From an uncultured Collinsella sp. (lineage in GTDB: Bacteria; Actinomycetota; Coriobacteriia; Coriobacteriales; Coriobacteriaceae), in assembly GCA_902470365.1 (NCBI GenBank), contig CABRFZ010000012.1:1-62904 (forward strand): a stretch of DNA of 62,904 bases. Reading direction: 5' to 3'. This document shows, in pieces, positions 16,434-25,248 of the stretch (positions are counted from its first letter, which is position 1; every line of letters starts with the position of its first letter). The notes under the pieces are model-generated. The model was not told the DNA's origin. It worked only from the letters and a program-made list of their open reading frames with translations, and made no database searches. A program made the translations under genes and the position numbers.

Positions 16434-17861
16434 TTAGGCCTCGACGGTGTCCAGGTCAAAGCCAAAGTAGCGGACCGCATTGTTGTAGCTGATGTCGCGC
16501 ACGATGGTGCCCAGCAGCTCCATGTCGGCCGGGTACTTGCCCTGCTCGACCCACTCGCCGATCACGCTGCACAGCACGCGACGGAAGTACTCGTGGCGCG
16601 GATAGGACAGGAAGGAACGGGAGTCGGTGAGCATGCCGACGAAGTTGCCCAGAACGCCCTCGTTGGCAAGGGCGGTGAGCTGCTCGCGCATGCCGACTTC
16701 GTTGTCGTTGAACCACCAGGCGGAACCGTTCTGGATCTTGCCGGCGGTCGGGGCCTCCTGGAAACAGCCCATGACGGTATCGATCATGGTGTTGTCGATG
16801 GGGTTCAGGCTGTACAGGATGGTCTTGGGCAGACCGCAGGTCTCCTGAATGGAGTTGAGGAAATCAGCGAGCTGGTCGGACGGCGTGTAATTGGAGATGC
16901 AGTCGTAGCCGGTATCGGGACCGAGCTTGGCAAACATGGCACGGTTGTTGTCGCGCTTGCAACCAAAGTGCAGCTGCATGGCCCAGCCAAGGCGCACATA
17001 CTCGTCGGCGACAAACTGCATGAAGGCCGTCTTGTACTTGAGGACCTCGTCCTCGGTAAGCGGCTCGGCGGCAAGGCCCTTGGCAAAGATAGCCTCAATT
17101 TCCTCGGCGGTAGCCGGGGCGTACATAACGTAGTCGAGCGCGTGGTCGGAAGCGCGGCAGCCCAGCTCGTGGGCGACATCGTAGCGCTTGGAGATGGCGG
17201 CCTTCATGCCCTCGAAGTCGCTGACCTCAACGCCGGCAACCTCGGAAAGGTGCTTGCAGTAGTCGGCGAACTCCTGGCCACGCTCGATGCGCAGGGCGGC
17301 ATCGGGGCGCATGGCGGGAACGACCTGGACGTCAAAACTGTCGTCGGCGGCAATCTTCTTGTGCCACTCAAAGCTGTCGGCGGGGTCGTCGGTAGTGCAG
17401 ATCATGCGGACGTTGGACTGCTTGATCAGGTTGCGGCAGGTAAAGCTAGCCTCAGCGAGCTTGGCGTTGGCAAGGTCCCAGACCTCCTGGGCAGTCTTGC
17501 CGTTGAGGACGCCCTCGTAGCCAAAGTAGCGCTTAAGCTCCAGGTGGCTCCACTCAAAGACGGGGTTGCCAACGCAGCGACCCAGGGTCTCGGCCCATTT
17601 TTGGAACTTCTCGCGAGCAGGGGCGTCGCCAGTGATAAAACGCTCGTCGACGCCGTTGGCACGCATCAGGCGCCACTTGTAGTGGTCGCCGCCCAGCCAA
17701 ACCTCGGTGATGTTCTCGAAACGCTTGTCCTCCCAAATCTCCTTAGGAGAAATGTGGCAGTGATAGTCGACGATGGGCATGCCCTCGGCAAAGTTGTGGA
17801 ACAGCTCCTCGCCGGTCTTGGTGCTCAGCAGGAAATCCTGATCGTCCATAAAGTTTTTCAT
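16434..17861 (-). CDS. uxaC: Glucuronate/galacturonate isomerase
   Basis: 475 residues, close to other UxaC proteins. It belongs to the amidohydrolase superfamily: the metal-binding His-x-His is in IVDYHCHISPKEIWED near the N-terminus, and NVRMICTTDDPADS, MQLHFGCKRDNN and NFVGMLTDSRSFLSYPRHEYFRR are family signatures. It converts D-galacturonate to D-tagaturonate (and glucuronate to fructuronate), opening the isomerase pathway. The ATG at 17861 follows AAGGGG; the frame extends upstream to 18005 only through the promoter and operators. Two strong GGTGAACGTTCAC sites 54-105 bases upstream point to repression by the adjacent LacI-family protein. Confidence 0.95.
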   Translation of the reverse strand: MKNFMDDQDFLLSTKTGEELFHNFAEGMPIVDYHCHISPKEIWEDKRFENITEVWLGGDHYKWRLMRANGVDERFITGDAPAREKFQKWAETLGRCVGNPVFEWSHLELKRYFGYEGVLNGKTAQEVWDLANAKLAEASFTCRNLIKQSNVRMICTTDDPADSFEWHKKIAADDSFDVQVVPAMRPDAALRIERGQEFADYCKHLSEVAGVEVSDFEGMKAAISKRYDVAHELGCRASDHALDYVMYAPATAEEIEAIFAKGLAAEPLTEDEVLKYKTAFMQFVADEYVRLGWAMQLHFGCKRDNNRAMFAKLGPDTGYDCISNYTPSDQLADFLNSIQETCGLPKTILYSLNPIDNTMIDTVMGCFQEAPTAGKIQNGSAWWFNDNEVGMREQLTALANEGVLGNFVGMLTDSRSFLSYPRHEYFRRVLCSVIGEWVEQGKYPADMELLGTIVRDISYNNAVRYFGFDLDTVEA

Positions 17862-17914
17862 CAAACAGCCCCTTTGCTGGCAAGGCGGGCGCACGGCGCG
17901 CTCGTTATCCTTTA

Positions 17915-17992
17915 GGTGAACGTTCACTATACTAATCCATTGCACCTCAAAAGGTGAACGTTCACCTACCCACCACGGGGTGAACGGTAGAT
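17915..17992 (-). promoter_or_regulatory. uxaC promoter with perfect LacI-type palindrome
   Basis: GGTGAACGTTCACT (17915-17928), the perfect palindrome GGTGAACGTTCACC (17953-17966) and the weaker GGTGAACGGTAGAT (17979-17992). The first two centres are 38 bases apart. These are the best matches in the window and define the motif shared with the GH105 and symporter promoters. Confidence 0.75.
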
Positions 17993-18097
17993 TTTGCCCG
18001 TTCAACGGTTGCTGGAGATGTGACTTGCATGTATTGCGGACTGTTTGGCGTCCCCGAACACCGAACTTGAGCGCTTTTGCTCAGGTGGGTCATGCCC

Positions 18098-18296
18098 CGA
18101 CGTACATTTTTGGGAGTATTCAGCATTGGAGCGCGCCGTGCGCCATCCTCAGCGTCCTATTTGGAACGCAGATAGCGCCCGATCGGCATAAAAAGTGCCC
18201 CCGATGGCAAATTACGCCATCGGGGGCACTTAAAACAGTCGTTCTGCACCTCATTCAGGGCATGCCAATGCTGAATACTCCCAAAAATGCACGTCG
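18098..18296. repeat. MITE-like element: 32-bp inverted termini around a hairpin
   Basis: The 460-base gap 17862-18321 also holds a 199-bp element. Its ends, 18098-18129 and 18265-18296, are inverted repeats of 32 bases with one mismatch; the shared core is ATTTTTGGGAGTATTCAGCA. Inside, 18193-18231 forms a strong terminator-like hairpin (AAGTGCCCCCGATGGC with its complement). No gene is inside. It may be a miniature transposable element or a compound terminator between uxaC's promoter and lacI's 3' end. Confidence 0.6.
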
Positions 18297-18321
18297 CAAG
18301 AGGGGGTACCTGCTCAATCGG

Positions 18322-19401
18322 CTAAATACCCGCAAGTTCGCAGTAGCGATCGACATTGCTGGCAAATACCATCTCGACGGCGCCCTTCTGGACGGGCACC
18401 GTCGGGGTCCTTCCCCACAGCAGATAATCGCCCAGCGTCTTAGCGCCGCGATACGCCAGGCTCGTCGGGTCCTTATAGACAATATTGGTAAAGATACCGC
18501 GGCGCAAGGCCAGAGCACTTTCGGGAAACAGGTCGTTGCCGATCACCATGACCTGACCGGCCTTGCCGGTCGAGACGAGCGCGTCGGCAACCACTTCGGA
18601 ACCAACGGCAAAAACGCTACAGATAAGTTCGGGGGCGTCCGGCGCACTCAAGCGCTTTTCGAGCTCATGCTCGAGTTGTTTGACTTGCGCATGGGCACCT
18701 GCAAGATCCTCAACCTGCCATGGAATATCACGTTCGCGCAGGTAATTGTGGAAGGCGCGGGCGGTTAGATAGTGCGAATCGGTATATGGGTCGCCTGTCA
18801 AAAGGAGCACGCGGGCGTCGGCCCCAGAAGCATGGACCAGGTTTGCCGCCTGCTCGGCCATAAGGCTGCCTGCCGTCGAATAATCGGCCAAGCTCGCACC
18901 CAAACGATTCAAATGCGGACGGTCGCCGTCGACAAGCTCAATCGTCACGCCCGCCTCGGCGATCTGCCCCAAAAGCTCAGTCGCACGATCGTCGCCCGGC
19001 GCATAGGCGAGCAAGCCATCAATCTTCTCGCCCACCTGCAGACGCTCGTCGATTTGCTCGAGTGCATCAGCGTAGCCGCCCACGCCAAATTCAACGCGCT
19101 CAACCGTAATGCCCCGGTCGATGACCTCCTGTTCAAAGCGATTGCAGCCTTCCCACAGGTAACGGAAAAAGTACGCTCCCTCGCGCGATGCGCGGGGCAG
19201 GCAAAACACCAGATTGATGTCCTTGCGGCGCAGGCTTGAGGCACTTGTGTTGCGGTGATAGCCCATGGCCTCGGCCTTGGCGTTCACCTTGGCGCGCACG
19301 GATTCGCTCACGCCGGCCTTTCCCGTCAGGGCCTTGTGCACGGTATTGATGGAAACGCCAAGCTCGGCGGCTATGTCCTTCATGGTTACACGAGCGCTCA
19401 T
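18322..19401 (-). CDS. LacI-family transcriptional regulator of the pectin locus
   Basis: 359 residues. The N-terminus TMKDIAAELGVSINTVHKAL is a standard LacI helix-turn-helix, followed by the hinge region KVNAKAEAMGYHRN and a periplasmic-binding-protein-like sensor domain. Nothing but the MITE-like element and operators lies between it and uxaC, so it probably senses galacturonate or a downstream intermediate. Its likely operator is the palindrome GGTGAACGTTCACC near uxaC, the symporter and GH105; LacI members bind such central CG palindromes. GGAG lies before the ATG. No clear copy of the operator is seen in its own promoter, so autoregulation is not supported. Confidence 0.88.
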   Translation of the reverse strand: MSARVTMKDIAAELGVSINTVHKALTGKAGVSESVRAKVNAKAEAMGYHRNTSASSLRRKDINLVFCLPRASREGAYFFRYLWEGCNRFEQEVIDRGITVERVEFGVGGYADALEQIDERLQVGEKIDGLLAYAPGDDRATELLGQIAEAGVTIELVDGDRPHLNRLGASLADYSTAGSLMAEQAANLVHASGADARVLLLTGDPYTDSHYLTARAFHNYLRERDIPWQVEDLAGAHAQVKQLEHELEKRLSAPDAPELICSVFAVGSEVVADALVSTGKAGQVMVIGNDLFPESALALRRGIFTNIVYKDPTSLAYRGAKTLGDYLLWGRTPTVPVQKGAVEMVFASNVDRYCELAGI

Positions 19402-19498
19402 GGGATTACTCCGTTATAGATAAGTTGCCAATTTACAGTTCAGTTAACGATACCCCAAAAATACTCTTCGACTCGCCGTGCTCTCCCTCAAATGCACA

Positions 19499-19532
19499 AA
19501 GCGCCCCGCGAACGGATGCCCGCGGAGCGCTT
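19499..19532 (-). terminator. Terminator of the small FeoB-associated gene
   Basis: AAGCGCCCCGCG pairs with CGCGGAGCGCTT with one mismatch; on the minus strand TTTGTG follows. Confidence 0.65.
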
Positions 19533-19545
19533 GGATGTCCGGACC

Positions 19546-19746
19546 TTATTTGATACCGCGACCCAAGTCTTCGGCGATTTTGTCCACGCCCTTAAGTGCG
19601 GCGCACGTCTTTTTGTTGGAGCAATGCCCGGTGCAAACGCCGCCCTGAGCGCAGTCGGCGCAAGTGCCCTTGCGGTAGATGCGCACGCATACCGCGACAA
19701 ACGCAATACCGATAACAGCCAGTACAACAATATCGATAGGTGCCAT
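19546..19746 (-). CDS. FeoB-associated Cys-rich membrane protein
   Basis: 66 residues. One N-terminal membrane helix (IDIVVLAVIGIAFVAVCVRIY) is followed by a cytoplasmic Cys-rich tail with CADC, CTGHC and a final Cys (five Cys in about 22 residues). This is the pattern of the small family usually encoded right after feoB and thought to support ferrous iron uptake. Here it lies about 5.5 kb from feoB, separated by the glycan-synthesis operon, and has its own terminator. A role with FeoB is inferred from family only. The ATG has an upstream AGGAGG. Confidence 0.75.
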   Translation of the reverse strand: MAPIDIVVLAVIGIAFVAVCVRIYRKGTCADCAQGGVCTGHCSNKKTCAALKGVDKIAEDLGRGIK

Positions 19747-19923
19747 AGCAAGCCTCCTCTAGTTAACCACCACTTACTTTACCCTATTCTCCACCTACCA
19801 GAAGGGGAAAGGTTTATTTTGGTCGGTTTTATCTGCGGAAACGCCACATCTCCCCACCACATTGGTACAAGGCAACCTATCCGGAATGGGTGAAATCATG
19901 ATCATAGAGCTCATCTCGCTGCC

Positions 19924-21789
19924 TCACTCAGCAATAAGGTTTACCCTGGTGCTATTTTTCTCGATACGATAGACGCCGACCTTGCCTGTAACGCCATAAT
20001 GCTTTTTAAGTAGACCCATCTCCGCAGAATTGGACTCGATTACGATGAGCTTGTCATAACCCGACAGAAGGTTATCCATATTGGGCTCATAGAACGCGCA
20101 TATGGCATCGGAATGCGGGGCAAACAAATAATATCGAGCCACATACGTGAAGTAGTACGAAGTCATAAGCCCATCGCGATCGGAACCGAACAGCAAATAA
20201 CGAGTACCGTCTTCTTTACCCGATGCCGGCCAGCGATCACCGACGACATCTCGGACCGTCGCCGGAAGCGAAGTGTCGTATGTCTTTGCATTGAATAGCA
20301 TGCCGTTGTATTCACTCGTCAAAAGGCCAAGCGACAAGGCGATGCAGCCCATTACAACCTGTTGGTATCGCCGCTTATGTAACGGCGTTGCATGGCAGGG
20401 GGAACCATCGGACCGGAATTTCATCTGCCCCTCAAGCTCAACGGTAACTGCCATCGCCAGGCCACCGACAAACAATGCAATGATGCTGCAAGCATAACGA
20501 TCGAATCCAGCAAGCCTCAAGGCCTCGTCCATTGGCATCGAGAAAATGTACATGGCGAGAATACCCACATAGTAAACAATTGTCATGAAATCAAGCGCAA
20601 CCAGTGCGCGGCGCACATGTGTCAACTGATGCCCAAAGCACCACCGAGCAGCCGCTAGCAATGCGACAACAGCCAAGTTGCCGAGCAGGAAACCGAGCGC
20701 AGGCCTGGTAGTTAAATCGATGGAGGTCGCAAAAAACGTCGAGACGACCTGCGCGATCTGGGCAGTATTCTTACCGCCGACCACCGCCGCGTGAGCAGCA
20801 TCGCCCACATCGAACTTATTCTTGACGCCCGCGAGCGCCGTGGCCATGTGCCAACTCCACATCAGATAAGTGGAAAAACCCAAAACACCTGCGACGGCAG
20901 TTGCACCAAACCAGCGCAGGCGAGCGTTCCAGCCGCGATTCCTGAGAGCAACGTGTCCGCGCGCTAAATGGTAAGCGAGCACAAATGCAACGAATACGAC
21001 GCCCGTCGACTTCACCACTATGAGCTCCGCCATCAACGGCACGAGCAACTTGAGCTCGCGGCGAACATCACCGTTATAACGATCCACGACTGCCCAGCAC
21101 GCCATCGTGAGGACCGGGAGCACGAAATCAACCAAAAGGTTATTAATGCGAATCGTTACATTGAAAAACGTAAGGAGCGAGCAGCCAGCCCCTAACACCG
21201 CATATGGCAGAAACGAACGGCGATTGCGCACAATACCAAGAACAGCATAAAAACATGAGAAGATAAAGGCTGCCTGAGCAACGAGCATTGTTCCCTCGGC
21301 ATGGCCTAAAAACGTGCATGCGCAGTACAGCAGTGAAGTTGTGCCGAGCGGATAGTTGAAAAACTCAACGAGACCACTTGACGCCGTGGGGAAAGCCCCC
21401 GTCTCCAGCATGACCTTGAGCGCTATAGCCCAATGCGTAAAGTTATCGTAATGCTCGAGACGCGCCGACAGCAGGGGCCACAGAAAGATCAACATACCTA
21501 GGAGAAAACACGCGTCAGGGAGACCAAAGGGCAATCTAGCAAGACCACGACCATGGAGACAGGGCATTGCCGCTGCACCGGCGATGGCGCCCACCACAAC
21601 CACCCCCCAGGTGGCAGGGGCAAGCGCGCCCACGATTCCACCGGCATACGTGACGACCCCCATGACACACAAGGCACACACGGGAGCGAAATGCACATCC
21701 GTCTCGGTCAAACGATGGATCCAATAGCACAGACCGAAGAGCGCTAGCAGGAACAGCGCCGCACGGCCGAAGGCAGCAATAATCAGCAT
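19924..21789 (-). CDS. Polytopic membrane protein, GT-C-like, of the PilZ-linked glycan operon
   Basis: 621 residues with roughly 12-14 hydrophobic segments in the first 470 residues and a soluble C-terminal region of about 150 residues. The first long loop carries ARLEHYDNFTHWA, an acidic loop like those of GT-C glycosyltransferases that use lipid-linked sugars, so it may transfer or modify sugars on the outer face. No closer family is recognised. The ATG at 21789 has AAGGAG in front and overlaps the stop of the upstream synthase gene by 7 bases, so the two are translationally coupled. It is the last gene of the three-gene operon. GC content and use of rarer codons look slightly lower than in the pectin genes. 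Confidence 0.6.
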   Translation of the reverse strand: MLIIAAFGRAALFLLALFGLCYWIHRLTETDVHFAPVCALCVMGVVTYAGGIVGALAPATWGVVVVGAIAGAAAMPCLHGRGLARLPFGLPDACFLLGMLIFLWPLLSARLEHYDNFTHWAIALKVMLETGAFPTASSGLVEFFNYPLGTTSLLYCACTFLGHAEGTMLVAQAAFIFSCFYAVLGIVRNRRSFLPYAVLGAGCSLLTFFNVTIRINNLLVDFVLPVLTMACWAVVDRYNGDVRRELKLLVPLMAELIVVKSTGVVFVAFVLAYHLARGHVALRNRGWNARLRWFGATAVAGVLGFSTYLMWSWHMATALAGVKNKFDVGDAAHAAVVGGKNTAQIAQVVSTFFATSIDLTTRPALGFLLGNLAVVALLAAARWCFGHQLTHVRRALVALDFMTIVYYVGILAMYIFSMPMDEALRLAGFDRYACSIIALFVGGLAMAVTVELEGQMKFRSDGSPCHATPLHKRRYQQVVMGCIALSLGLLTSEYNGMLFNAKTYDTSLPATVRDVVGDRWPASGKEDGTRYLLFGSDRDGLMTSYYFTYVARYYLFAPHSDAICAFYEPNMDNLLSGYDKLIVIESNSAEMGLLKKHYGVTGKVGVYRIEKNSTRVNLIAE

Positions 21790-24032
21790 GCAGCGTCTCC
21801 TTCGACATGAGCAGAATCGTGACTGGTCCGCTCCGCATCCCGTGAATCGCCGCATCGATCGCTATCACGCCTGGAGCGGCGGCGGGATCTCCATACGCGG
21901 TAACGCGAAAGAAGCGCCCTTATCCTCATGCGGACAATACGCACGATATCGTCATAGGTGGTGTTCCAGCTATCAAGCTCCTCGGCGATGCCCGTTTCGC
22001 GATCGTACAGCAGCTGATCATAGATGCGACGCTCCTCGAGCGAGCGGTGCTCGATTCGAAGCGCCGCGTACCACGACTCATCATCGCCACATTTGGATTG
22101 AAAGAGGCGCACAAGCCTACCAGAAACGCATGTGCAATAGCGACCATCTCCCAAGCGCACCGCAAAGCTGCGTAGCTCCTCGGGAAAGGGATCATCGATG
22201 CGCACGAGTACACCACCGTCTGACATGTTGATGGCGCGCCCCGCGAAAACACCCACAGGACCCTCGCCATCCATTGCGTCCGAGCTGCAATCGAGGGAAA
22301 CACCACCTTCGACCACGGCTTCGCCGGTGTCCTCGGCTAGCTTCGACCACTCATCCTCAACCGGCAGCGCCGTCAGCACCGCAGGTTCGTCTACGGAGAT
22401 GCGAGTACTCTTGCGCGGCATGGACCGACCACCCGAAAAGGCAATAGCATACAAAAGGGCAATCAAGTTGTAGCACAACCAATAGATGATCACGGAACTG
22501 TACACGAGCGCCATGCCATACTTTCCCCATGTAAATCTGATAATAGCTGCAACCGAGAGCACCACGAGCAACAGGTGTGGGAGCATGTTCCACAGGCTAC
22601 CGCTGCGATTGGTCGTCTTGTCTTTACGCGTAACTTTGAACTTGGTCTCGCGGATATCGAGCGTCTCAAGAAATACGGGAATAATAAGTGATGGCGCCAG
22701 CGTGGTGTCGATGATTTGACTCCATTTCTGACTGCGAACATTGCTCGAAAGCAATTTCATAGACCTGCTATAAAAGAAATAGCTCGGCAGCCAAAAAATT
22801 AGTAACTGCCAGAGTGTGCAGTTAACCACTTGGAAGTCAAACAGGGCAAACATAATGGGCGCAAGAATAAAGATGATGCGGTTGAAGAATGACCACCAGT
22901 ACAGAAAACTGCACAGATAGGTAATGCGCGCGGAAAAAGAAATCTTGCGGGAAAAGATGACACCCGTGTTTTGGATGCTCTGAATCACACCGCGCGCCCA
23001 GCGGATGCGTTGGTGCACCATCGAGCGCACATCCGTCGTCGAGAGGCCGTGAGCTTCGACCTTATCAGTGGCATAGGTAATATAACCCGCCATCTGCAGA
23101 CGACAGCTCGTCTCAAAATCTTCGGTGATCGTATGATACGGAAACCCGCCAATCTCCTCCATACCGGCGCGCGAAATCACGGCATTGCTACCGGTGTATG
23201 CGCAGGCGTTGGACGAGTTGCGCATCCGGTTTACCTCGCGTGAGAAGAAATCTTGCTCATTAGGAATCTTGTCCTCGGCGTACAGATTGAACTGAAAAAG
23301 ATCAAGATTATAGAAGCTTTGCGGCGTCTGAATCAGACCGACTTTAAGGTCCTCATTGAGTTCGTCCTCGGAACGATAACGCCATGCGCCGGTCGCGCCA
23401 TCCTGAATATAGCGAGGCAGCAAGAAATAGGGCACGGTATCTACGAGAAAGCTGCTACGCGGAATCATGTCGGCATCGAACGTCGCGATCAGCGGTGAAG
23501 TCGTGTGCCTTAACGCGTTGTTGAGGTTGCCCGATTTGGCATACTTGTTATCCTCGCAGGGGATATAACCAATCCCAAGTTCAGCCGCAAGGGAAGCGAC
23601 CTCTTTGCGGCAGCCATCGTCAGCAAAATAGACGTGCACCCGAGAACGATCGGGATAGTCCATGTAGGTACAGGCGTTCGCCGTCTTGAACAACACGTCA
23701 GTCGGCTCGTTGTGCGTAGCGATTACCACGTCAACGTCGGGATAGTCTTCGGGCAAGATTTTCGGCATAACGAGATGTCCGCTGTCGGCCTTAACCTTGC
23801 GGTAGTAAAGTTCGAAGGTCGTAAACGCGGTTACTGTCTCAGCGATGAGCAGCAAGACCGCAAAAACCATCTGGGGAATCCCCTGATCAAACGGCAGGGT
23901 GAACAGCAGACGCCATAGCAGATAGATGACCATAAGGACTGCAGTGACGATAAAGGTCGTCACATCGCGCTTCCGTGCCCCCTGTTTTTCCACCACGCTT
24001 TTCTTGGCTTTCTTAAGCTCATGGACGCTCAC
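21783..24032 (-). CDS. BcsA-like GT2 polysaccharide synthase with C-terminal PilZ domain
   Basis: 749 residues. Two N-terminal membrane helices precede a processive GT2 domain with the full set of motifs: ADDG, FDADM, TITEDFETS and QRIRWARG (Q-x-x-R-W). Further membrane segments follow. Near residue 545 begins a PilZ domain: PRKSTRISV gives the R-x-x-x-R part and INMSDGG the N-x-S-x-x-G part, the two c-di-GMP contacts. The protein would extrude a beta-linked glycan in a c-di-GMP-controlled way, as cellulose synthase does. No bcsB, bcsZ or bcsC is nearby, so the product and export partner are unknown. The C-terminal tail is unusually rich in Arg, Asp and Ser. It starts 12 bases after the stop of the GT2-GtrA gene. 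Confidence 0.85.
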   Translation of the reverse strand: MSVHELKKAKKSVVEKQGARKRDVTTFIVTAVLMVIYLLWRLLFTLPFDQGIPQMVFAVLLLIAETVTAFTTFELYYRKVKADSGHLVMPKILPEDYPDVDVVIATHNEPTDVLFKTANACTYMDYPDRSRVHVYFADDGCRKEVASLAAELGIGYIPCEDNKYAKSGNLNNALRHTTSPLIATFDADMIPRSSFLVDTVPYFLLPRYIQDGATGAWRYRSEDELNEDLKVGLIQTPQSFYNLDLFQFNLYAEDKIPNEQDFFSREVNRMRNSSNACAYTGSNAVISRAGMEEIGGFPYHTITEDFETSCRLQMAGYITYATDKVEAHGLSTTDVRSMVHQRIRWARGVIQSIQNTGVIFSRKISFSARITYLCSFLYWWSFFNRIIFILAPIMFALFDFQVVNCTLWQLLIFWLPSYFFYSRSMKLLSSNVRSQKWSQIIDTTLAPSLIIPVFLETLDIRETKFKVTRKDKTTNRSGSLWNMLPHLLLVVLSVAAIIRFTWGKYGMALVYSSVIIYWLCYNLIALLYAIAFSGGRSMPRKSTRISVDEPAVLTALPVEDEWSKLAEDTGEAVVEGGVSLDCSSDAMDGEGPVGVFAGRAINMSDGGVLVRIDDPFPEELRSFAVRLGDGRYCTCVSGRLVRLFQSKCGDDESWYAALRIEHRSLEERRIYDQLLYDRETGIAEELDSWNTTYDDIVRIVRMRIRALLSRYRVWRSRRRSRRDSDRCGDSRDAERTSHDSAHVEGDAAC

Positions 24033-24044
24033 GGAATCATCCCC

Positions 24045-25118
24045 CTATTCAAAGACCCATGACTGCTGGATACGGTAGTTAGCAAAGAACAATGCCGTAT
24101 CAACAAACGGTTTGATGATGAAGACCGGTATGGGCAGCGCAACGGAAATTAGGAGAACAAGAGCGGCGCTCGCCAACATACAAGCTGCGCACAGGACGAT
24201 ATAGCGGCAAAGGCTCCGAGAACAGCTGGAATCATCCGCTTTGAAGACAATCTTTCGATTCAGCATATAGTTGACGAATGCCGAGACGACCCGCGCAACG
24301 ACGGTTGCCCACACGATGGCTGCACTGATCGCAACACTATGCGACCATAGGAGTACGAGCGCAGAGAACAGTGCCCAATCCAACAGCGATGAGCCGAGCG
24401 AGGAGAGCGTGTAGCGCGCAAACGCAGAGAATAAGACACCGAGCACGCGAAGCGAATCAACAACGGGGCGGAAATGTGATGCCTCGTTGTCACCCTCGTA
24501 GACCGTGGTAATGGGAACCTCGAAGATGCCACCCGCACGCCGTGCCAGCACAAGCATCTCTGTCTCGAACTCATATCCGTCTCGCACCACAGCGAGCATA
24601 CGGCGCATAAGCGACGCCGGAAGGCCACGTAAGCCCGTCTGCGTATCACTCACATCGACACCGCAGAGCACGCGCATGGCCCCAAGCATAAAATTGTTAC
24701 CGAGCTTACTGCGCGCAGGGACGCCATTACCGTCGAATCGGCGACAGCCAAGCACCAACGAGTCCTGGTGCAAACCGAGTTCGCGCGCAACGGCGCGGAT
24801 ATCGGCAGGCAAATGCTGACCATCGGCATCTGCCGTGACGGCCCCCGCAACAGTCGGGACCTGTTCCAAGAGATAAGAAAAGGCAGTCTTAAGGGCCGCA
24901 CCTTTGCCGCGGTTGAGCCCGTGGACAAGAACCGTAGCACCAAGCGCGCGGGCGCGGTCAAACACCACAGAACAGGACGCGCTGCTCCCGTCATCCACCA
25001 CAACGACCGGTCCCGGCCATCCGAGCACGAGCTCCTCAAGTAGTGCGGCCAGCCAACCACTCGGCTCATACGCGGGAATCACCAAAGCTATCCTATTGTC
25101 GATATCTGCCATGATCAA
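24045..25118 (-). CDS. Fused GT2 polyprenyl-phosphate glycosyltransferase / GtrA flippase-like protein
   Basis: 357 residues. Residues 1-220 are a GT2 domain like dolichyl-phosphate mannose synthase: IALVIPAYEPS, VVVVDDGSS, RGKGAALKTAF, TADADGQH and DTQTGLRGLP. Residues about 235-357 hold four membrane segments of the GtrA type (ARYTLSSLGSSLLDWALF, FVNYMLNRKIVF), which helps lipid-linked sugars cross the membrane. It likely makes and flips an undecaprenyl-phosphate sugar for the next two proteins in the operon. TTG at 25118 has GGAG seven bases away; ATG at 25112 is possible but poorly spaced. It is the first gene of the operon. Confidence 0.85.
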   Translation of the reverse strand: MIMADIDNRIALVIPAYEPSGWLAALLEELVLGWPGPVVVVDDGSSASCSVVFDRARALGATVLVHGLNRGKGAALKTAFSYLLEQVPTVAGAVTADADGQHLPADIRAVARELGLHQDSLVLGCRRFDGNGVPARSKLGNNFMLGAMRVLCGVDVSDTQTGLRGLPASLMRRMLAVVRDGYEFETEMLVLARRAGGIFEVPITTVYEGDNEASHFRPVVDSLRVLGVLFSAFARYTLSSLGSSLLDWALFSALVLLWSHSVAISAAIVWATVVARVVSAFVNYMLNRKIVFKADDSSCSRSLCRYIVLCAACMLASAALVLLISVALPIPVFIIKPFVDTALFFANYRIQQSWVFE

Positions 25119-25190
25119 ATGGATTCTCCAACATAATGAATCGATTTGCGGACGTCGATTATAACGAAATTGCCTAGCGGTTAAAACAAA

Positions 25191-25219
25191 AGCCCGAGTG
25201 TCGCTGGGACACCCGGGCT
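25191..25219 (-). terminator. feo operon terminator
   Basis: AGCCCGAGTGTC pairs with GACACCCGGGCT (one mismatch); on the minus strand TTTTGTTTT follows, just downstream of feoB. Confidence 0.85.
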
Positions 25220-25248
25220 CGTGAAAAGGGGCTAATCCTTATTCGGAC

